A stretch of 64,000 nucleotides of DNA from Eubacteriales bacterium (lineage in GTDB: Bacteria > Bacillota > Clostridia > Lachnospirales > Lachnospiraceae), in the NCBI GenBank assembly GCA_030526005.1, contig JAUNDP010000006.1:40299-104298 (forward strand). The letters are read 5' to 3'. The notes below the pieces were generated by a model. The model saw only the letters and a list, made by a program, of their open reading frames with translations, had not been told where the DNA came from and made no database searches. Below, piece by piece: positions 17,253-25,923 of the stretch (positions are counted from its first letter, which is position 1; every line of letters starts with the position of its first letter). A program made the position numbers and the translations under genes.

Positions 17253-17290
17253 ACCGCAGTCACGATATGCTGCTTCTTCGTGGCTGCGGT
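17253..17290 (-). terminator. Terminator of the tat operon
   Basis: A 13-bp stem (ACCGCAGTCACGA against TCGTGGCTGCGGT, one wobble) is followed on the minus strand by ATTCTTTTTTTG. It lies 75 bp past the tatC stop. Confidence 0.88.
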
Positions 17291-17364
17291 TTCCATACCA
17301 TAAAAATTTTATGGTTTCTTTTTTTATTTTTATTGTGTTCTGTTTTCAATCTGAAAATATATGC

Positions 17365-18123
17365 CTATTCTTCTTCCTTTTCTCTATGGCGTCTCTCTCT
17401 CAGCTTCATCAAAAGAGTGCAGATCACTATACTCAGTTCGTACAGTCCCAGCACTGGGATTGCAACCATAATCTGTGATACGACATCTGGAGGTGTGATC
17501 ACCGCCGCAATGAAAAAGATTGCAATGATGACAAATTTTCTTCCCTTTTTCATCCATTTTACTTTCAGAAATCCAAGTTGTGTCAACAATACAGACATGA
17601 CAGGAAGTTCAAAAATAATTCCAAAAATTGTGAATGTACTCAGCACAAATGACATATAACTCTGCACACTGATCGACGCTGCAATCTCGCTTCCTGCACT
17701 TAAATCCATCAGAAAGTATAACATAAACGGCATCATAACCTTATATGCAAACAACACGCCCAGCACAAAGCAGATCAGTCCAAAAATCAGCGCTGCGACA
17801 AACAGAATATTCTCATTTCTGCGCAGTCCCGGACGCACAAACGCCCAGATATGATATACAAGAATTGGAAGCGTTATGCAGACGGACGCAAGCATGGCAA
17901 CTGAAAAATATTGCATCAGCAGTTCCTGAGGTGCGATGAAAATATAGGTATATCCATATTGTTCCCCTATGCCAGTCAGGATAGATACAAGTTCCGGTGC
18001 AAAATTCAGCCCGATAAAAAATGAGACAACCAGACAGATGACACAGATGATCACACGTTTTCTCAACTCACGCAAGTGACCAGACAACGTCATATTTTTT
18101 TCAGATGATTTTCTTCTCTTCAT
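17365..18123 (-). CDS. tatC: Sec-independent protein translocase TatC
   Basis: This 252-residue membrane protein carries family features: HLRELRKRVIICVICLVVSF at the start, the conserved FxxxP region ISIQSYMSFVLSTFTIFGIIFELPV, and six helices. TatC is the receptor for twin-arginine signal peptides and, with TatA, moves folded proteins across the membrane. Its ATG lies 2 bp after the stop of the small tatA gene, giving the operon order tatB-like, tatA, tatC. A Tat-signal protein is encoded just upstream at 18911-20182. Confidence 0.95.
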   Translation of the reverse strand: MKRRKSSEKNMTLSGHLRELRKRVIICVICLVVSFFIGLNFAPELVSILTGIGEQYGYTYIFIAPQELLMQYFSVAMLASVCITLPILVYHIWAFVRPGLRRNENILFVAALIFGLICFVLGVLFAYKVMMPFMLYFLMDLSAGSEIAASISVQSYMSFVLSTFTIFGIIFELPVMSVLLTQLGFLKVKWMKKGRKFVIIAIFFIAAVITPPDVVSQIMVAIPVLGLYELSIVICTLLMKLRERRHREKEEE

Positions 18124-18125
18124 GT

Positions 18126-18296
18126 TTATTCTGCTTTGCCGGATGAAGGATCTGTCTCATCTTCCTCAGACATTCCCTTTCGGAAACTTTTTACACTTTT
18201 TCCAAACATTCTGGTCAGTTTTGGAAGCTGTGTAGGTCCAAACAGCAGCATAACAATCACTAAAATAACAAGTAATTCTGTAGTTCCAATTTTCAT
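18126..18296 (-). CDS. tatA: Small TatA-type translocase subunit (56 residues)
   Basis: This short gene reads MKIGTTELLVILVIVMLLF, then the conserved GPTQLPKL hinge, an amphipathic helix with RMFGKSVKSFRKG, and an acidic tail EEDETDP. That is the complete TatA plan in 56 residues: an N-terminal membrane helix, Gly-Pro turn and amphipathic helix. TatA oligomers make the Tat pore. It starts one base after the stop of the tatB-like gene, with CAGGAGG as ribosome site, and ends 2 bp before tatC. It is easily missed because of its length. Confidence 0.93.
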   Translation of the reverse strand: MKIGTTELLVILVIVMLLFGPTQLPKLTRMFGKSVKSFRKGMSEEDETDPSSGKAE

Positions 18297-18297
18297 T

Positions 18298-18726
18298 TCA
18301 ACATTCCTCCTGATAAATTTTTACTGTCTCTTTCATCCCCTGAACCTCTGCATCAGAGACAGGATTTTCGCTCTCTTCCTCGCTAGCTTCTTTCTGTTCT
18401 TCCTGCATCTTTTCACTCTTTTCTGCATTGCAAGTTTCTGCAGGTTTTCCAAGATCTGCAAATGGTTTCTTTATTCCATTTACATTTTTGTTAATCTCTT
18501 TGTTCAGATCATTGATCGGCTCCATCGCCTCTTTCAAAGGCCGCTTGGCTTCTTCCAGCGGCTCTACAATATTTTCACGAATATCCTTTGTCGCCTCTGC
18601 CGTATATTTCTTAAACTGTTTCATCGCCTGTCCCAATTTCTGCGCATAGTACGGTAATTTATCAGGACCAAGTACAATCAGCGCTACGATAAAGATGACA
18701 ACCAATTCCTGAAGACCAATTTTCAT
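18298..18726 (-). CDS. TatA/TatB-like translocase subunit with long acidic tail
   Basis: This 142-residue protein has an N-terminal helix MKIGLQELVVIFIVALIVL, the GPDKLPYYAQKLG hinge and a long amphipathic helix, then a Glu/Lys-rich tail (about 75-142). The extended helix and charged tail are TatB-like, but the hinge is also compatible with TatA. Two TatA-family proteins of unequal length beside tatC suggest division into TatA and TatB roles. GGAGA lies 5 bases before the ATG. It is the first gene of the tat operon. Confidence 0.85.
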   Translation of the reverse strand: MKIGLQELVVIFIVALIVLGPDKLPYYAQKLGQAMKQFKKYTAEATKDIRENIVEPLEEAKRPLKEAMEPINDLNKEINKNVNGIKKPFADLGKPAETCNAEKSEKMQEEQKEASEEESENPVSDAEVQGMKETVKIYQEEC

Positions 18727-18776
18727 AAAAATCTCCGTTTCCCCGCTTATGACAACGGTATCGAACTTAAAAAGGA

Positions 18777-18810
18777 GAAGGTATCAGCCGTTTGAAAAAC
18801 GGATGCCTTC
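18777..18810 (-). terminator. Hairpin between the Tat cargo gene and the tat operon
   Basis: A bulged stem (GAAGG-TATC...CCGTTT against AAACGG-ATGCCTTC) is followed on the minus strand by TCTCCTTTTTAAG. It would terminate, or partly terminate, transcription from the cargo gene into the tat operon. Confidence 0.65.
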
Positions 18811-18910
18811 CCCTGCATAGAAACGCATAGCGTTTGCGCTTTTACTTCAGATTACACTCTGCAAGAAAAAACACGTCTGTCTCATTGACTGTTCTCTGAA
18901 ATTTTATTTT

Positions 18911-20182
18911 TTATTCTTCCGGTGCAATCCCTGCATACTCACGCATTGCATCGAGAGGACAGGTGATCGCTGCTGCTGATGTCAGCGTTGTTCCGAAATA
19001 ACTTGTGTAGCGTCCTGCACTTCCTACTGCTTTCAGCGCCACATAGCCTCGTCTCATCCAGTCTTCCATCGTCAGACCATCTACTCCGTCATATTGCCAT
19101 TTATCTCCGTCTGAAAGCACATGAATTAAATTCTGCATACTCTTGGCATACTCGATATCCATATTCATCACTCCGAAACGGTTTACATACTGCCATCCAT
19201 GACCGCCTAAAAACAGCATCTTTGCGCCTGTCTCTTCTCCGGCGCCTAGTCCGGCATCAAACGCAGTATAACTCTCTAATTTTTCAACAACAGCGTCGAT
19301 TCCATCATTCAGCTGATTCAGACCATCTACACTGAAAATCCATACGCTTGAACCTGAGCCAATCGCATCACCGCTGAAAGATACATAGGTAGCTGTCGCA
19401 TTCGTTACGCCGTAATTATAGGTAATCACCGGTGTTGTGATGACGAAGATCGTAGAAGCATTTGTATGTCCCGGACATAAAATAGTATCGATTGTGATAT
19501 CTCCCACTGGAATCTGATATTCTCCCGGGGCAAATGTCTGGAAATCATACTCTGCAAATCTCTCTTTGATCTTATCATCCACATCTCCTTCCGGGAAGAA
19601 AACGGTATATCCTTTTCCTGCCAGAGCAGTGGAGAATCCCACATGATCTCCATGTTTATGAGTGATTGCAATCTTTAATGTACGGTCTCCTGCCAGTGAT
19701 AATACAAGATCACGATATTCTGTATCAATCTTCTCAAGCACAGCCGCATCCTCGGCATCTTCACCAAAATGTGCTGCGGTCGATGCAGCGCCATTTCCCA
19801 TATCAATCAGCAATGCTTCTTTCCCTGAAGTGATTACATACATACTTGCCGTGTTGTTGTCACTTGTCGCACCGTTTGTCGCCATACTGTCTGCATATGG
19901 AACAGCTTCTGTATAATCCATAATATGGTACACGCTAAAGGAAGCGTTTGGATTCATTTCCTCGCTGTTTGCATCAATGACGCTTGCTTCTACCGTAAAA
20001 TGGCCATACTCATACTTGCTGCCATACCCATTGAATACTGGAGCCAATCCGGCTTTGCCGTCTGCTCCTGTTGCCTCTTCAGCTCCCGCTGAGATGCCTG
20101 CTGTTGCCCCCAATACGGCAATTCCCAGCGTGCTGGCCGCTGTCGCTTTTAAAAAGTCTCTTCTTGAAATTGTCTTTCCCAT
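18911..20182 (-). CDS. Tat-exported metallo-beta-lactamase-fold hydrolase
   Basis: The product is 423 residues with a twin-arginine signal: SRRDFLK at 6-12 (Arg7-Arg8) followed by a mildly hydrophobic stretch and cleavage near residue 34. The mature protein has the MBL metal motif HKHGDH (His175, His177, Asp179, His180), CPGHTNAS with a further His, and GDAIGSGSSV with the bridging Asp. It should be a binuclear metal hydrolase that folds in the cytosol and is exported folded. The substrate is unknown. GGAGGAGG precedes the ATG. Its adjacency to tatBAC makes it the evident client of that translocase. Confidence 0.88.
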   Translation of the reverse strand: MGKTISRRDFLKATAASTLGIAVLGATAGISAGAEEATGADGKAGLAPVFNGYGSKYEYGHFTVEASVIDANSEEMNPNASFSVYHIMDYTEAVPYADSMATNGATSDNNTASMYVITSGKEALLIDMGNGAASTAAHFGEDAEDAAVLEKIDTEYRDLVLSLAGDRTLKIAITHKHGDHVGFSTALAGKGYTVFFPEGDVDDKIKERFAEYDFQTFAPGEYQIPVGDITIDTILCPGHTNASTIFVITTPVITYNYGVTNATATYVSFSGDAIGSGSSVWIFSVDGLNQLNDGIDAVVEKLESYTAFDAGLGAGEETGAKMLFLGGHGWQYVNRFGVMNMDIEYAKSMQNLIHVLSDGDKWQYDGVDGLTMEDWMRRGYVALKAVGSAGRYTSYFGTTLTSAAAITCPLDAMREYAGIAPEE

Positions 20183-20438
20183 AATTTAACCCTCCTCCTG
20201 GTAATTTAAAGACTTTTGTTTGTATAAAAACACATATTTTTCTTTTTATACGATTTGATATTTCTTTCCCCGATCCTTTACATTTTTTTATTATATCAGA
20301 ATATTTATATAAAATAAAGATTTTTTACCATATTTTTTTATGTATTTTTTCAATACTCTATTATTTTTTCAATATTTTACTATAATTTTTCACAGATATT
20401 ATGATTTTTTACATTCATTTTTATAATTTATAAAAATA
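20183..20438. other. AT-rich gap without recognised features
   Basis: Very AT-rich DNA upstream of the Tat cargo gene. It must hold that gene's promoter, but I could not choose one with confidence, and no palindrome like those near the nucleoside hydrolases is visible. Confidence 0.4.
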
Positions 20439-20481
20439 AGCCAACTCATTTTACTGTTTTTAACAGTTTAATGAATTGGCT
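20439..20481 (-). terminator. Terminator of the Nik/Opp-type transporter operon
   Basis: The stem AGCCAACTCAT pairs with ATGAATTGGCT, with an inner ACTGT/ACAGT stem. On the minus strand it is followed by TATTTTTATAA. It lies 9 bp after the last gene. Confidence 0.8.
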
Positions 20482-20489
20482 GAAATGAT

Positions 20490-21164
20490 CTACCAACTTT
20501 TTATTTTTCCCCCGTCAAGATAAAATATCTTATCTGAAAACCACTTTACAACTGTTTCATCATGAGAGATAAATAAATAGGTCAAACCATGTTGTTTTTT
20601 TATATCTTTTAATAAATGCAAAATTTGTGCCTGCACTGAAACATCTAGCATAGAAGTTGCTTCATCCATAATCAATACTTTAGGTTCTAACAGCAAAGCT
20701 CTGCAAAGAGATACTCTTTGAATTTCGCCTCCACTAACCTGATAGGGATATCTTTCTAATACAGCAGAATTAATTTTAACCTGCTCTAATAACTCTGGAA
20801 TCTTTTTTTCATACCACGCATCAGAAATATGATGAATGCGGCAGGCCTCTCTTACACTCTTTCCAAGCGTCCAAAATGGATCAAAAAAAGATTCCGGATG
20901 CTGTGAAATATATTGTACATTTCTTCTAAATTTTAAACTCTCTTTTCTATTCTTCCAGTTTACTTCCTTCTCATTCCATAAGATCTGTCCAGCATCCTTT
21001 TTTTCGATGCCAAGCAATATTCTGGCTAGTGTACTTTTTCCGCTTCCACTTGCTCCCATCAATGCTGTTGTCTGAAATTCTTCCAATGAAAAATCGATCT
21101 CATCTAACACGCATATATTGGTCTTTCCTTTAAATGTCTTACTTACTTTTCTTGCTTCCAGCAT
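20490..21164 (-). CDS. Opp/Nik-type ABC transporter ATP-binding protein (second ATPase)
   Basis: This 224-residue ATPase has Walker A GASGSGKS near residue 34, signature VSGGEIQR, Walker B VLIMDEATS and a switch His in ISHDE. It lacks the C-terminal oligopeptide-transporter extension, which fits a short NikE/OppF-like subunit. Its start overlaps the preceding ATPase gene by 26 bp. As the fifth gene of the operon it pairs with the ATPase at 21139-22104 to power import of the ligand bound by the protein at 23884-25434. Confidence 0.9.
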   Translation of the reverse strand: MLEARKVSKTFKGKTNICVLDEIDFSLEEFQTTALMGASGSGKSTLARILLGIEKKDAGQILWNEKEVNWKNRKESLKFRRNVQYISQHPESFFDPFWTLGKSVREACRIHHISDAWYEKKIPELLEQVKINSAVLERYPYQVSGGEIQRVSLCRALLLEPKVLIMDEATSMLDVSVQAQILHLLKDIKKQHGLTYLFISHDETVVKWFSDKIFYLDGGKIKSW

Positions 21165-22104
21165 AACGAAAACACCTCACCATACCATTTTCTGTCTGAT
21201 AATATCCTGGCACGCTTTTCCTACACTCTTCTTTCGCATAAGAACAACGTGGAGCAAATCTGCAACCTTCAAAATTTTCTCCTGGCGAAGGCGCTTTTCC
21301 TTTCATAGGCTGAAATCCATTTTCAGGTAAGGACTGCAATAATGCTTGTGTATATGGATGTTTAGGCTGATCCAATGTGCGTTCTCCTATTTCTATAATC
21401 TGTCCCGCATACATAACCATAACACAGTCGCACAATGTTTTTGCAAGTATAAGATCATGAGTTATAATCAACATACTGTCTGTACATTCTGTTTTTATCT
21501 GTTGTAATGTTTTATACATCTGCTTTCGCAGCTGTAAATCTAATCCTTTCGATGGTTCATCTGCCAGAATCCACTGTGGTTTTGATGCCACCCCCATCAC
21601 AGCTGCAACACGTTGCTGCATACCTCCTGACAGTTCAAAGGCATACGCCTTTTCTACACGATGTACTATATTTTTGTCAAACCCAAATTGGATCAACATT
21701 TTGTCCATATTTTCCCGACTCTTTTGTTTTTTCTCACCTGTAAGAAGAGCTGCTTCTAAAATCTGGCTCCCTATCTTTCTCACTGGATTTAAAGAATCTG
21801 CTGGATTTTGCGGAATCAGTCCCAAATTTGTTCCCCTCATTTTTCTCATATCAGATGGGGAAAGCATCCTTAAATCTTTTCCCTGATATAAAATCTGTCC
21901 TTCTGCTTTCGCATATTGGGGCAGAAGTCCCAAAACAGCCATTCCCATTACAGATTTTCCACATCCGCTCTCTCCGATAATTCCGGTAATTTTTCCAAAC
22001 TGAAAAGTAGCAGATACATGATCTACTGCTTTTACAATACCCTGCCGTACTGGAAAATAAACTACTAAATCCTTTAAGATAATATCGTTATTCTGTACAC
22101 CCAT
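21139..22104 (-). CDS. Opp/Nik-type ABC transporter ATP-binding protein (first ATPase)
   Basis: This 321-residue protein is NikD/OppD-like: Walker A GESGCGKS near 43, LSGGMQQR signature, Walker B WILADEPSKGLD, and a C-terminal oligopeptide-transporter domain with Cys-rich CRFAPRCSYAKEEC, a cluster typical of this subfamily and reported in relatives to bind Fe-S. It starts at the stop of the permease gene (one shared base) and overlaps the next ATPase gene by 26 bp. Confidence 0.9.
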   Translation of the reverse strand: MGVQNNDIILKDLVVYFPVRQGIVKAVDHVSATFQFGKITGIIGESGCGKSVMGMAVLGLLPQYAKAEGQILYQGKDLRMLSPSDMRKMRGTNLGLIPQNPADSLNPVRKIGSQILEAALLTGEKKQKSRENMDKMLIQFGFDKNIVHRVEKAYAFELSGGMQQRVAAVMGVASKPQWILADEPSKGLDLQLRKQMYKTLQQIKTECTDSMLIITHDLILAKTLCDCVMVMYAGQIIEIGERTLDQPKHPYTQALLQSLPENGFQPMKGKAPSPGENFEGCRFAPRCSYAKEECRKSVPGYYQTENGMVRCFRYAGSKKSK

Positions 22105-22931
22105 TACAACTCACTCGCCTCTCTATTCTGCCGATCCATCCAATCACGCAGAAAATCACCTATCAGCTGAATACTAAATACTACTAGCACAATACAAATT
22201 CCAGGAACCAAGATCAGATGAGGCGCAGAACGAAAACTTACTCTCGCATCGTTAATCATCACACTCCAGTCAGGAGTTGGAGGCTGAATTCCCAAGCCAA
22301 GATAACTCATTCCTGCAATAGAAAGTAAATTTCTTCCAATTCTTGTAGTTAGCAATACGATCGTATTTCCCAACATATTCGGTAAAATATGCTGAAACAA
22401 AATTCTAATTTTTCCAGCCCCTAAGATTTTCAATCCTTCTACAAAATTTTCTTCTCGATACTTTAACGTTTCTGTTCTCACAATTCTTGAAAACCCTGTC
22501 CAGCTTGTCAGAACCATCCCCAACATCAAGCTCTGAAAACTTGGACCCAAAATCCCTGCAATCGCTACCATCATGCTGACCCCCGGAAGCCCCTGAAAAA
22601 TGTTTGTAAATACTGTCAGTATATAATCACAGATGCCTCCAAAATAGCCAGCTATCATCCCCAACAAGATTCCTATAACCATAGATATCACGGATGCCAG
22701 CAAAACAAGCATCATAGAACTTCTTCCGCCATACAAAATTCTGCTCAGCATATCTCTTCCAAGCATATCCGTTCCAAACAGATGCTGCGCAGAAGGTCCC
22801 TGGAGAGAAGCTGTCATATCAACCATATTGGGATCATATGGCGCAATCCATGGTGCAAGTATACTCAGTAAAAGAATGATTACAAGTATACCCAGACCAA
22901 TGACTCCAGGAATCTTTTGTTTTTTTGTCAT
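22104..22931 (-). CDS. Opp/Nik-type ABC transporter permease (C subunit)
   Basis: This 275-residue inner-membrane permease has an N-terminal helix, the family segment LFGTDMLGRDMLSRILYGGRSSM, about five more helices and the EAA-type coupling loop (LKILGAGKIRILFQHILPNML). It matches NikC/DppC in length and order. Its start overlaps the end of the B-subunit gene by 4 bp, so the operon is tightly coupled. Confidence 0.9.
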   Translation of the reverse strand: MTKKQKIPGVIGLGILVIILLLSILAPWIAPYDPNMVDMTASLQGPSAQHLFGTDMLGRDMLSRILYGGRSSMMLVLLASVISMVIGILLGMIAGYFGGICDYILTVFTNIFQGLPGVSMMVAIAGILGPSFQSLMLGMVLTSWTGFSRIVRTETLKYREENFVEGLKILGAGKIRILFQHILPNMLGNTIVLLTTRIGRNLLSIAGMSYLGLGIQPPTPDWSVMINDARVSFRSAPHLILVPGICIVLVVFSIQLIGDFLRDWMDRQNREASEL

Positions 22932-23872
22932 AGATCTTTTCCTCCCAGTCTGATTTTAGGCTGAATCATTGCACAAAGTAAATCTATTACTAACGATATC
23001 AGTACATATGTAAATCCCATCACTAGCACATATCCCTGTATCACTGGATAGTCTCTGCTGTGAATGGCTCCCAGCACATAGCTGCCGATTCCTGGAAGCG
23101 AAAAAATATTTTCTACTACAAATGATCCTCCAAGAATTCCTCCCATATAATTTCCTATCAGCGTAATGACAGGAATAATTGCATTTGGCAAAGCATGTGC
23201 AAATAGTACTTTTATTCTGCTTATTCCTTTCGCATTCGCTGCCAGCATATATTGTTTTCCAAATTCTGTAAGCATAGAAGATCTCATTAATCTCACTGTC
23301 ATCCCTATTGTAGCTGCTGAAAGTGTTATCGATGGTAAAATCATATGACGAATTCCACCCATACCATTTGTTGGAAGTATTTTCCAATTTTCTGCAAATA
23401 CAATAATCAAAATAATCGCCAGCCAAAATGAGGGAAAAGAAAGCAACAGATTAGTAATTAGTTTTATACATGAATCTGCTGCCTTTCCAGCTTTCGAAGC
23501 TGACCAAATCCCTCCTGCAATTCCAAATATAATTACGCAGATTAGTGAACACGCAGACAGCTTTAATGTAACAGGTAAGCGGCGAAGTAACTCACCGCTT
23601 ACCTGTGTATTATCAGCATAGGATCGTCCCAAATCGCCGCGCAGCGCATTTGACAGCCATCGTAAATATTGAACTGCCACTGGATCATTCAATCCTAATT
23701 CTTCTCTTTTTTCTTCTAATTGTTCTTCTGTTACCTCGGATATACCGTCCCTGCTTAATGCCATCATTGCAGGGTCTCCAGGTGTGATAATTCCCAAAAT
23801 AAATGCAATCATCGAAATACCTAAAAGCACAGGAACGGCCGAAATAAGACGCTTGATACAGTATTTTCCCAT
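22928..23872 (-). CDS. Opp/Nik-type ABC transporter permease (B subunit)
   Basis: This 314-residue permease begins with the NikB/DppB-type helix KYCIKRLISAVPVLLGISM. A cytoplasmic segment with the LEEKREELGLNDPVAVQYLRW motif, five further helices and the coupling loop AKGISRIKVLFAHALPNAI follow. It lies 11 bp after the binding-protein gene. Together with the C subunit it forms the membrane channel. Confidence 0.9.
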   Translation of the reverse strand: MGKYCIKRLISAVPVLLGISMIAFILGIITPGDPAMMALSRDGISEVTEEQLEEKREELGLNDPVAVQYLRWLSNALRGDLGRSYADNTQVSGELLRRLPVTLKLSACSLICVIIFGIAGGIWSASKAGKAADSCIKLITNLLLSFPSFWLAIILIIVFAENWKILPTNGMGGIRHMILPSITLSAATIGMTVRLMRSSMLTEFGKQYMLAANAKGISRIKVLFAHALPNAIIPVITLIGNYMGGILGGSFVVENIFSLPGIGSYVLGAIHSRDYPVIQGYVLVMGFTYVLISLVIDLLCAMIQPKIRLGGKDL

Positions 23873-23883
23873 GCTTAGATCTC

Positions 23884-25434
23884 CTATTCTGCCCAGCAGA
23901 TGTTCGGAAGATCTATTCCATAGATCTGTGCTTCATATCCTTCTAATGCCTTATTATATACCATTAAAGTTTTCTCATTAAATAACGGTACTACAGGCTG
24001 GATATCTACAGAAATCTCCTGTAGCTGCGTATAAATTTCCTGGCGTCTTTCCATATTCAATTCAGCGTCCGCTTCTCTGATCAGGGCATCAATATTTTCA
24101 TCTTTTACTCCCAGACTATAATTCATATTTTGGTCTCCTTCTGAAGACATAAAACGTTTAAATATTGTAATTGCTTCCATATTAGAAAGTCCCTGCTGAC
24201 CTCTTGCAATATTATAGTCACCGTTTTTCATCATTTCTTTCATCGTAGCCCAGTCATATGTCTCAATGCTTACATCAATTCCAATCTCTGAAAGAAGTGC
24301 AGAAATTAATTCTGCTTCCAGTTTTTGTTCTGTATTTCCTTCCTGTACTAAATAGCGCACTGAAACACGTTCATCTCCAAGTACCTCTGCTGCCAGTTCT
24401 TTTGCTTTTTCAATATCGTGTTCTACTGGCTGTTCCGTATAAAATGGAGTACTATAATTTAAAATATTCGATGTCGGAGAGGCATATCCAAGATAAATAT
24501 TTTCTGCAATCGCATTTCTGTCAATAGCAAGACTCACCGCCTGGCGCATACGCACATCATCAAAAGGCGCTTTATTTCCGTTCAAACATAAAAAGTCAAT
24601 CATTGTAGAATCCGTTGTAGTAATTGCGAAGTTTTCATCTTTCACAAGTTCTGTAGCCAGTGATGGTGTAATTGCTTTCAGATCGATTACTCCTAAAATC
24701 TCACCTGATTTCATTGCGGAAAAACGTGTATCTACATCAGGAATTGTTTTGATGCGAATTGTTTTTGCTTTTGCTTTTTCTCCCCAATAGTTTTCATTTC
24801 TCTCCAGAAGTACATATTCATCCTTCACATTTTCAATAATCTTAAAAGGACCCGTTCCCTGTGCAATACCTGTAAAATTATATTCTTCATCAAAACATTT
24901 TGGACTGTACATTGCACTTCCAAAGTTTGTCATGGTATAGAGAAGACTAGGCGCTGGTTCAGTAAATGTCAGCTCAACCGTATAATCATCAATTTTATTT
25001 ACCTGATCCAAATTTGGATAAAAACTATCCACATTCAGATTATAAAAACCAGATGTCTTAATCTCATAACGCATACGGTCAAAATTAAATAAAACAGCAT
25101 CTGCATTGAATGGTTCTCCGTCATGGAATGTAATGCCTTCCTGAAGTTTAAATGTCCAAGTTTTTCCATCTTCCGACATTGTCCAGTCCTTCGCCAGCTT
25201 TCCTACTGGCTGACCATCAGCATCCATTGTGATGAGAGGCTCCCATACATAAATAATTACACTGCAGTAATAAGCATCTTCAACTCCCGGAGCAATGTTT
25301 CTGTAATCTCCCAGAACAATCTCTTTTTCATTTTCAGCTGCATGGGTACAACTTACAAATGTATTCATGGAAAAAACCAGTGCCATTGTCAGCATCAATG
25401 CTGTTAAACGTTTGAAACATTTTCTCATTTTCAT
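23884..25434 (-). CDS. Extracellular solute-binding protein, Opp/Nik family (predicted cobalt or corrinoid importer)
   Basis: This 516-residue family-5 binding protein has a signal sequence of about 30 residues ending FVSC, an imperfect lipobox. Family motifs are KLAKDWTMSEDGKTWTFKL, ITFHDGEPFNADAVLFNFDR and VRMRQAVSLAIDRNAIAE. It resembles NikA-like proteins more than peptide binders in having a transporter with short ATPases. The cobalamin riboswitch and terminator immediately upstream imply that the ligand serves B12 supply: cobalt, cobinamide or a related corrinoid. No ligand residues can be assigned by eye. GGAGG lies 7 bases before the ATG. Confidence 0.85.
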   Translation of the reverse strand: MKMRKCFKRLTALMLTMALVFSMNTFVSCTHAAENEKEIVLGDYRNIAPGVEDAYYCSVIIYVWEPLITMDADGQPVGKLAKDWTMSEDGKTWTFKLQEGITFHDGEPFNADAVLFNFDRMRYEIKTSGFYNLNVDSFYPNLDQVNKIDDYTVELTFTEPAPSLLYTMTNFGSAMYSPKCFDEEYNFTGIAQGTGPFKIIENVKDEYVLLERNENYWGEKAKAKTIRIKTIPDVDTRFSAMKSGEILGVIDLKAITPSLATELVKDENFAITTTDSTMIDFLCLNGNKAPFDDVRMRQAVSLAIDRNAIAENIYLGYASPTSNILNYSTPFYTEQPVEHDIEKAKELAAEVLGDERVSVRYLVQEGNTEQKLEAELISALLSEIGIDVSIETYDWATMKEMMKNGDYNIARGQQGLSNMEAITIFKRFMSSEGDQNMNYSLGVKDENIDALIREADAELNMERRQEIYTQLQEISVDIQPVVPLFNEKTLMVYNKALEGYEAQIYGIDLPNICWAE

Positions 25435-25481
25435 TTATCTTCCTCCTTTTTAGAGTGTACTTATCATAAACCGCAAAAAAA

Positions 25482-25508
25482 GCGCACTGTCCCCATAAAA
25501 CAGTGCGC
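25482..25508 (-). terminator. Riboswitch expression-platform terminator
   Basis: A perfect 9-bp stem (GCGCACTGT/ACAGTGCGC) with a 9-nt loop is followed by seven Ts on the minus strand. It lies between the cobalamin aptamer and the binding-protein gene, so ligand binding should cause premature termination. Confidence 0.88.
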
Positions 25509-25569
25509 ACTTATGCCTATGTAATTTGCCGCAATATGGATCAAATACTTTCCTCGGAAGCTTCATCCT

Positions 25570-25760
25570 TTACATTAAGCAGGTTTCCTGACTTACAAGT
25601 CATCATATTATGACGCCTTCTCATATCTAAAAATTTCTCAGTTTTGTATAAACTGGTCATCTTTCATACAATGGCATATATTCATAATACTCTTTGTTTA
25701 CAGTGGCCGGACCGTTCTGGATTCACACCAGATTCCCTTTTAACATATCATTTTACATTC
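25570..25760 (-). promoter_or_regulatory. Cobalamin riboswitch
   Basis: On the minus strand the aptamer shows AGGGAATCTGGTGTGAATCC followed shortly by CCGGCCACTGTAA, and downstream AAGTCAGGAAACCTGC, the B12-box region. These are the conserved core elements in correct order and spacing. The outer limits are approximate because the closing P1 stem was not folded. With the terminator at 25482-25508 it should repress the five-gene transporter operon when cobalamin is plentiful. Confidence 0.9.
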
Positions 25761-25800
25761 TATGTTCACTCAATGCACACTCTATTCATTTTACTCTCAA

Positions 25801-25829
25801 AATATATCACAGATCTATTTTATAGTCAA
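25801..25829 (-). promoter_or_regulatory. Promoter of the riboswitch-transporter operon
   Basis: On the minus strand -35 TTGACT (25824-25829) and -10 TATATT (25801-25806) are separated by 17 bp, about 45-60 bp before the aptamer core. Confidence 0.7.
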
Positions 25830-25923
25830 TGTGTTCTTTTTATCCTTAATGCAAAGAGACACCGGAATTAAATTCCGATGTCCCCCATTTTACCTTAACT
25901 CTTTAAAAAGAGCTGTCTTTTTC

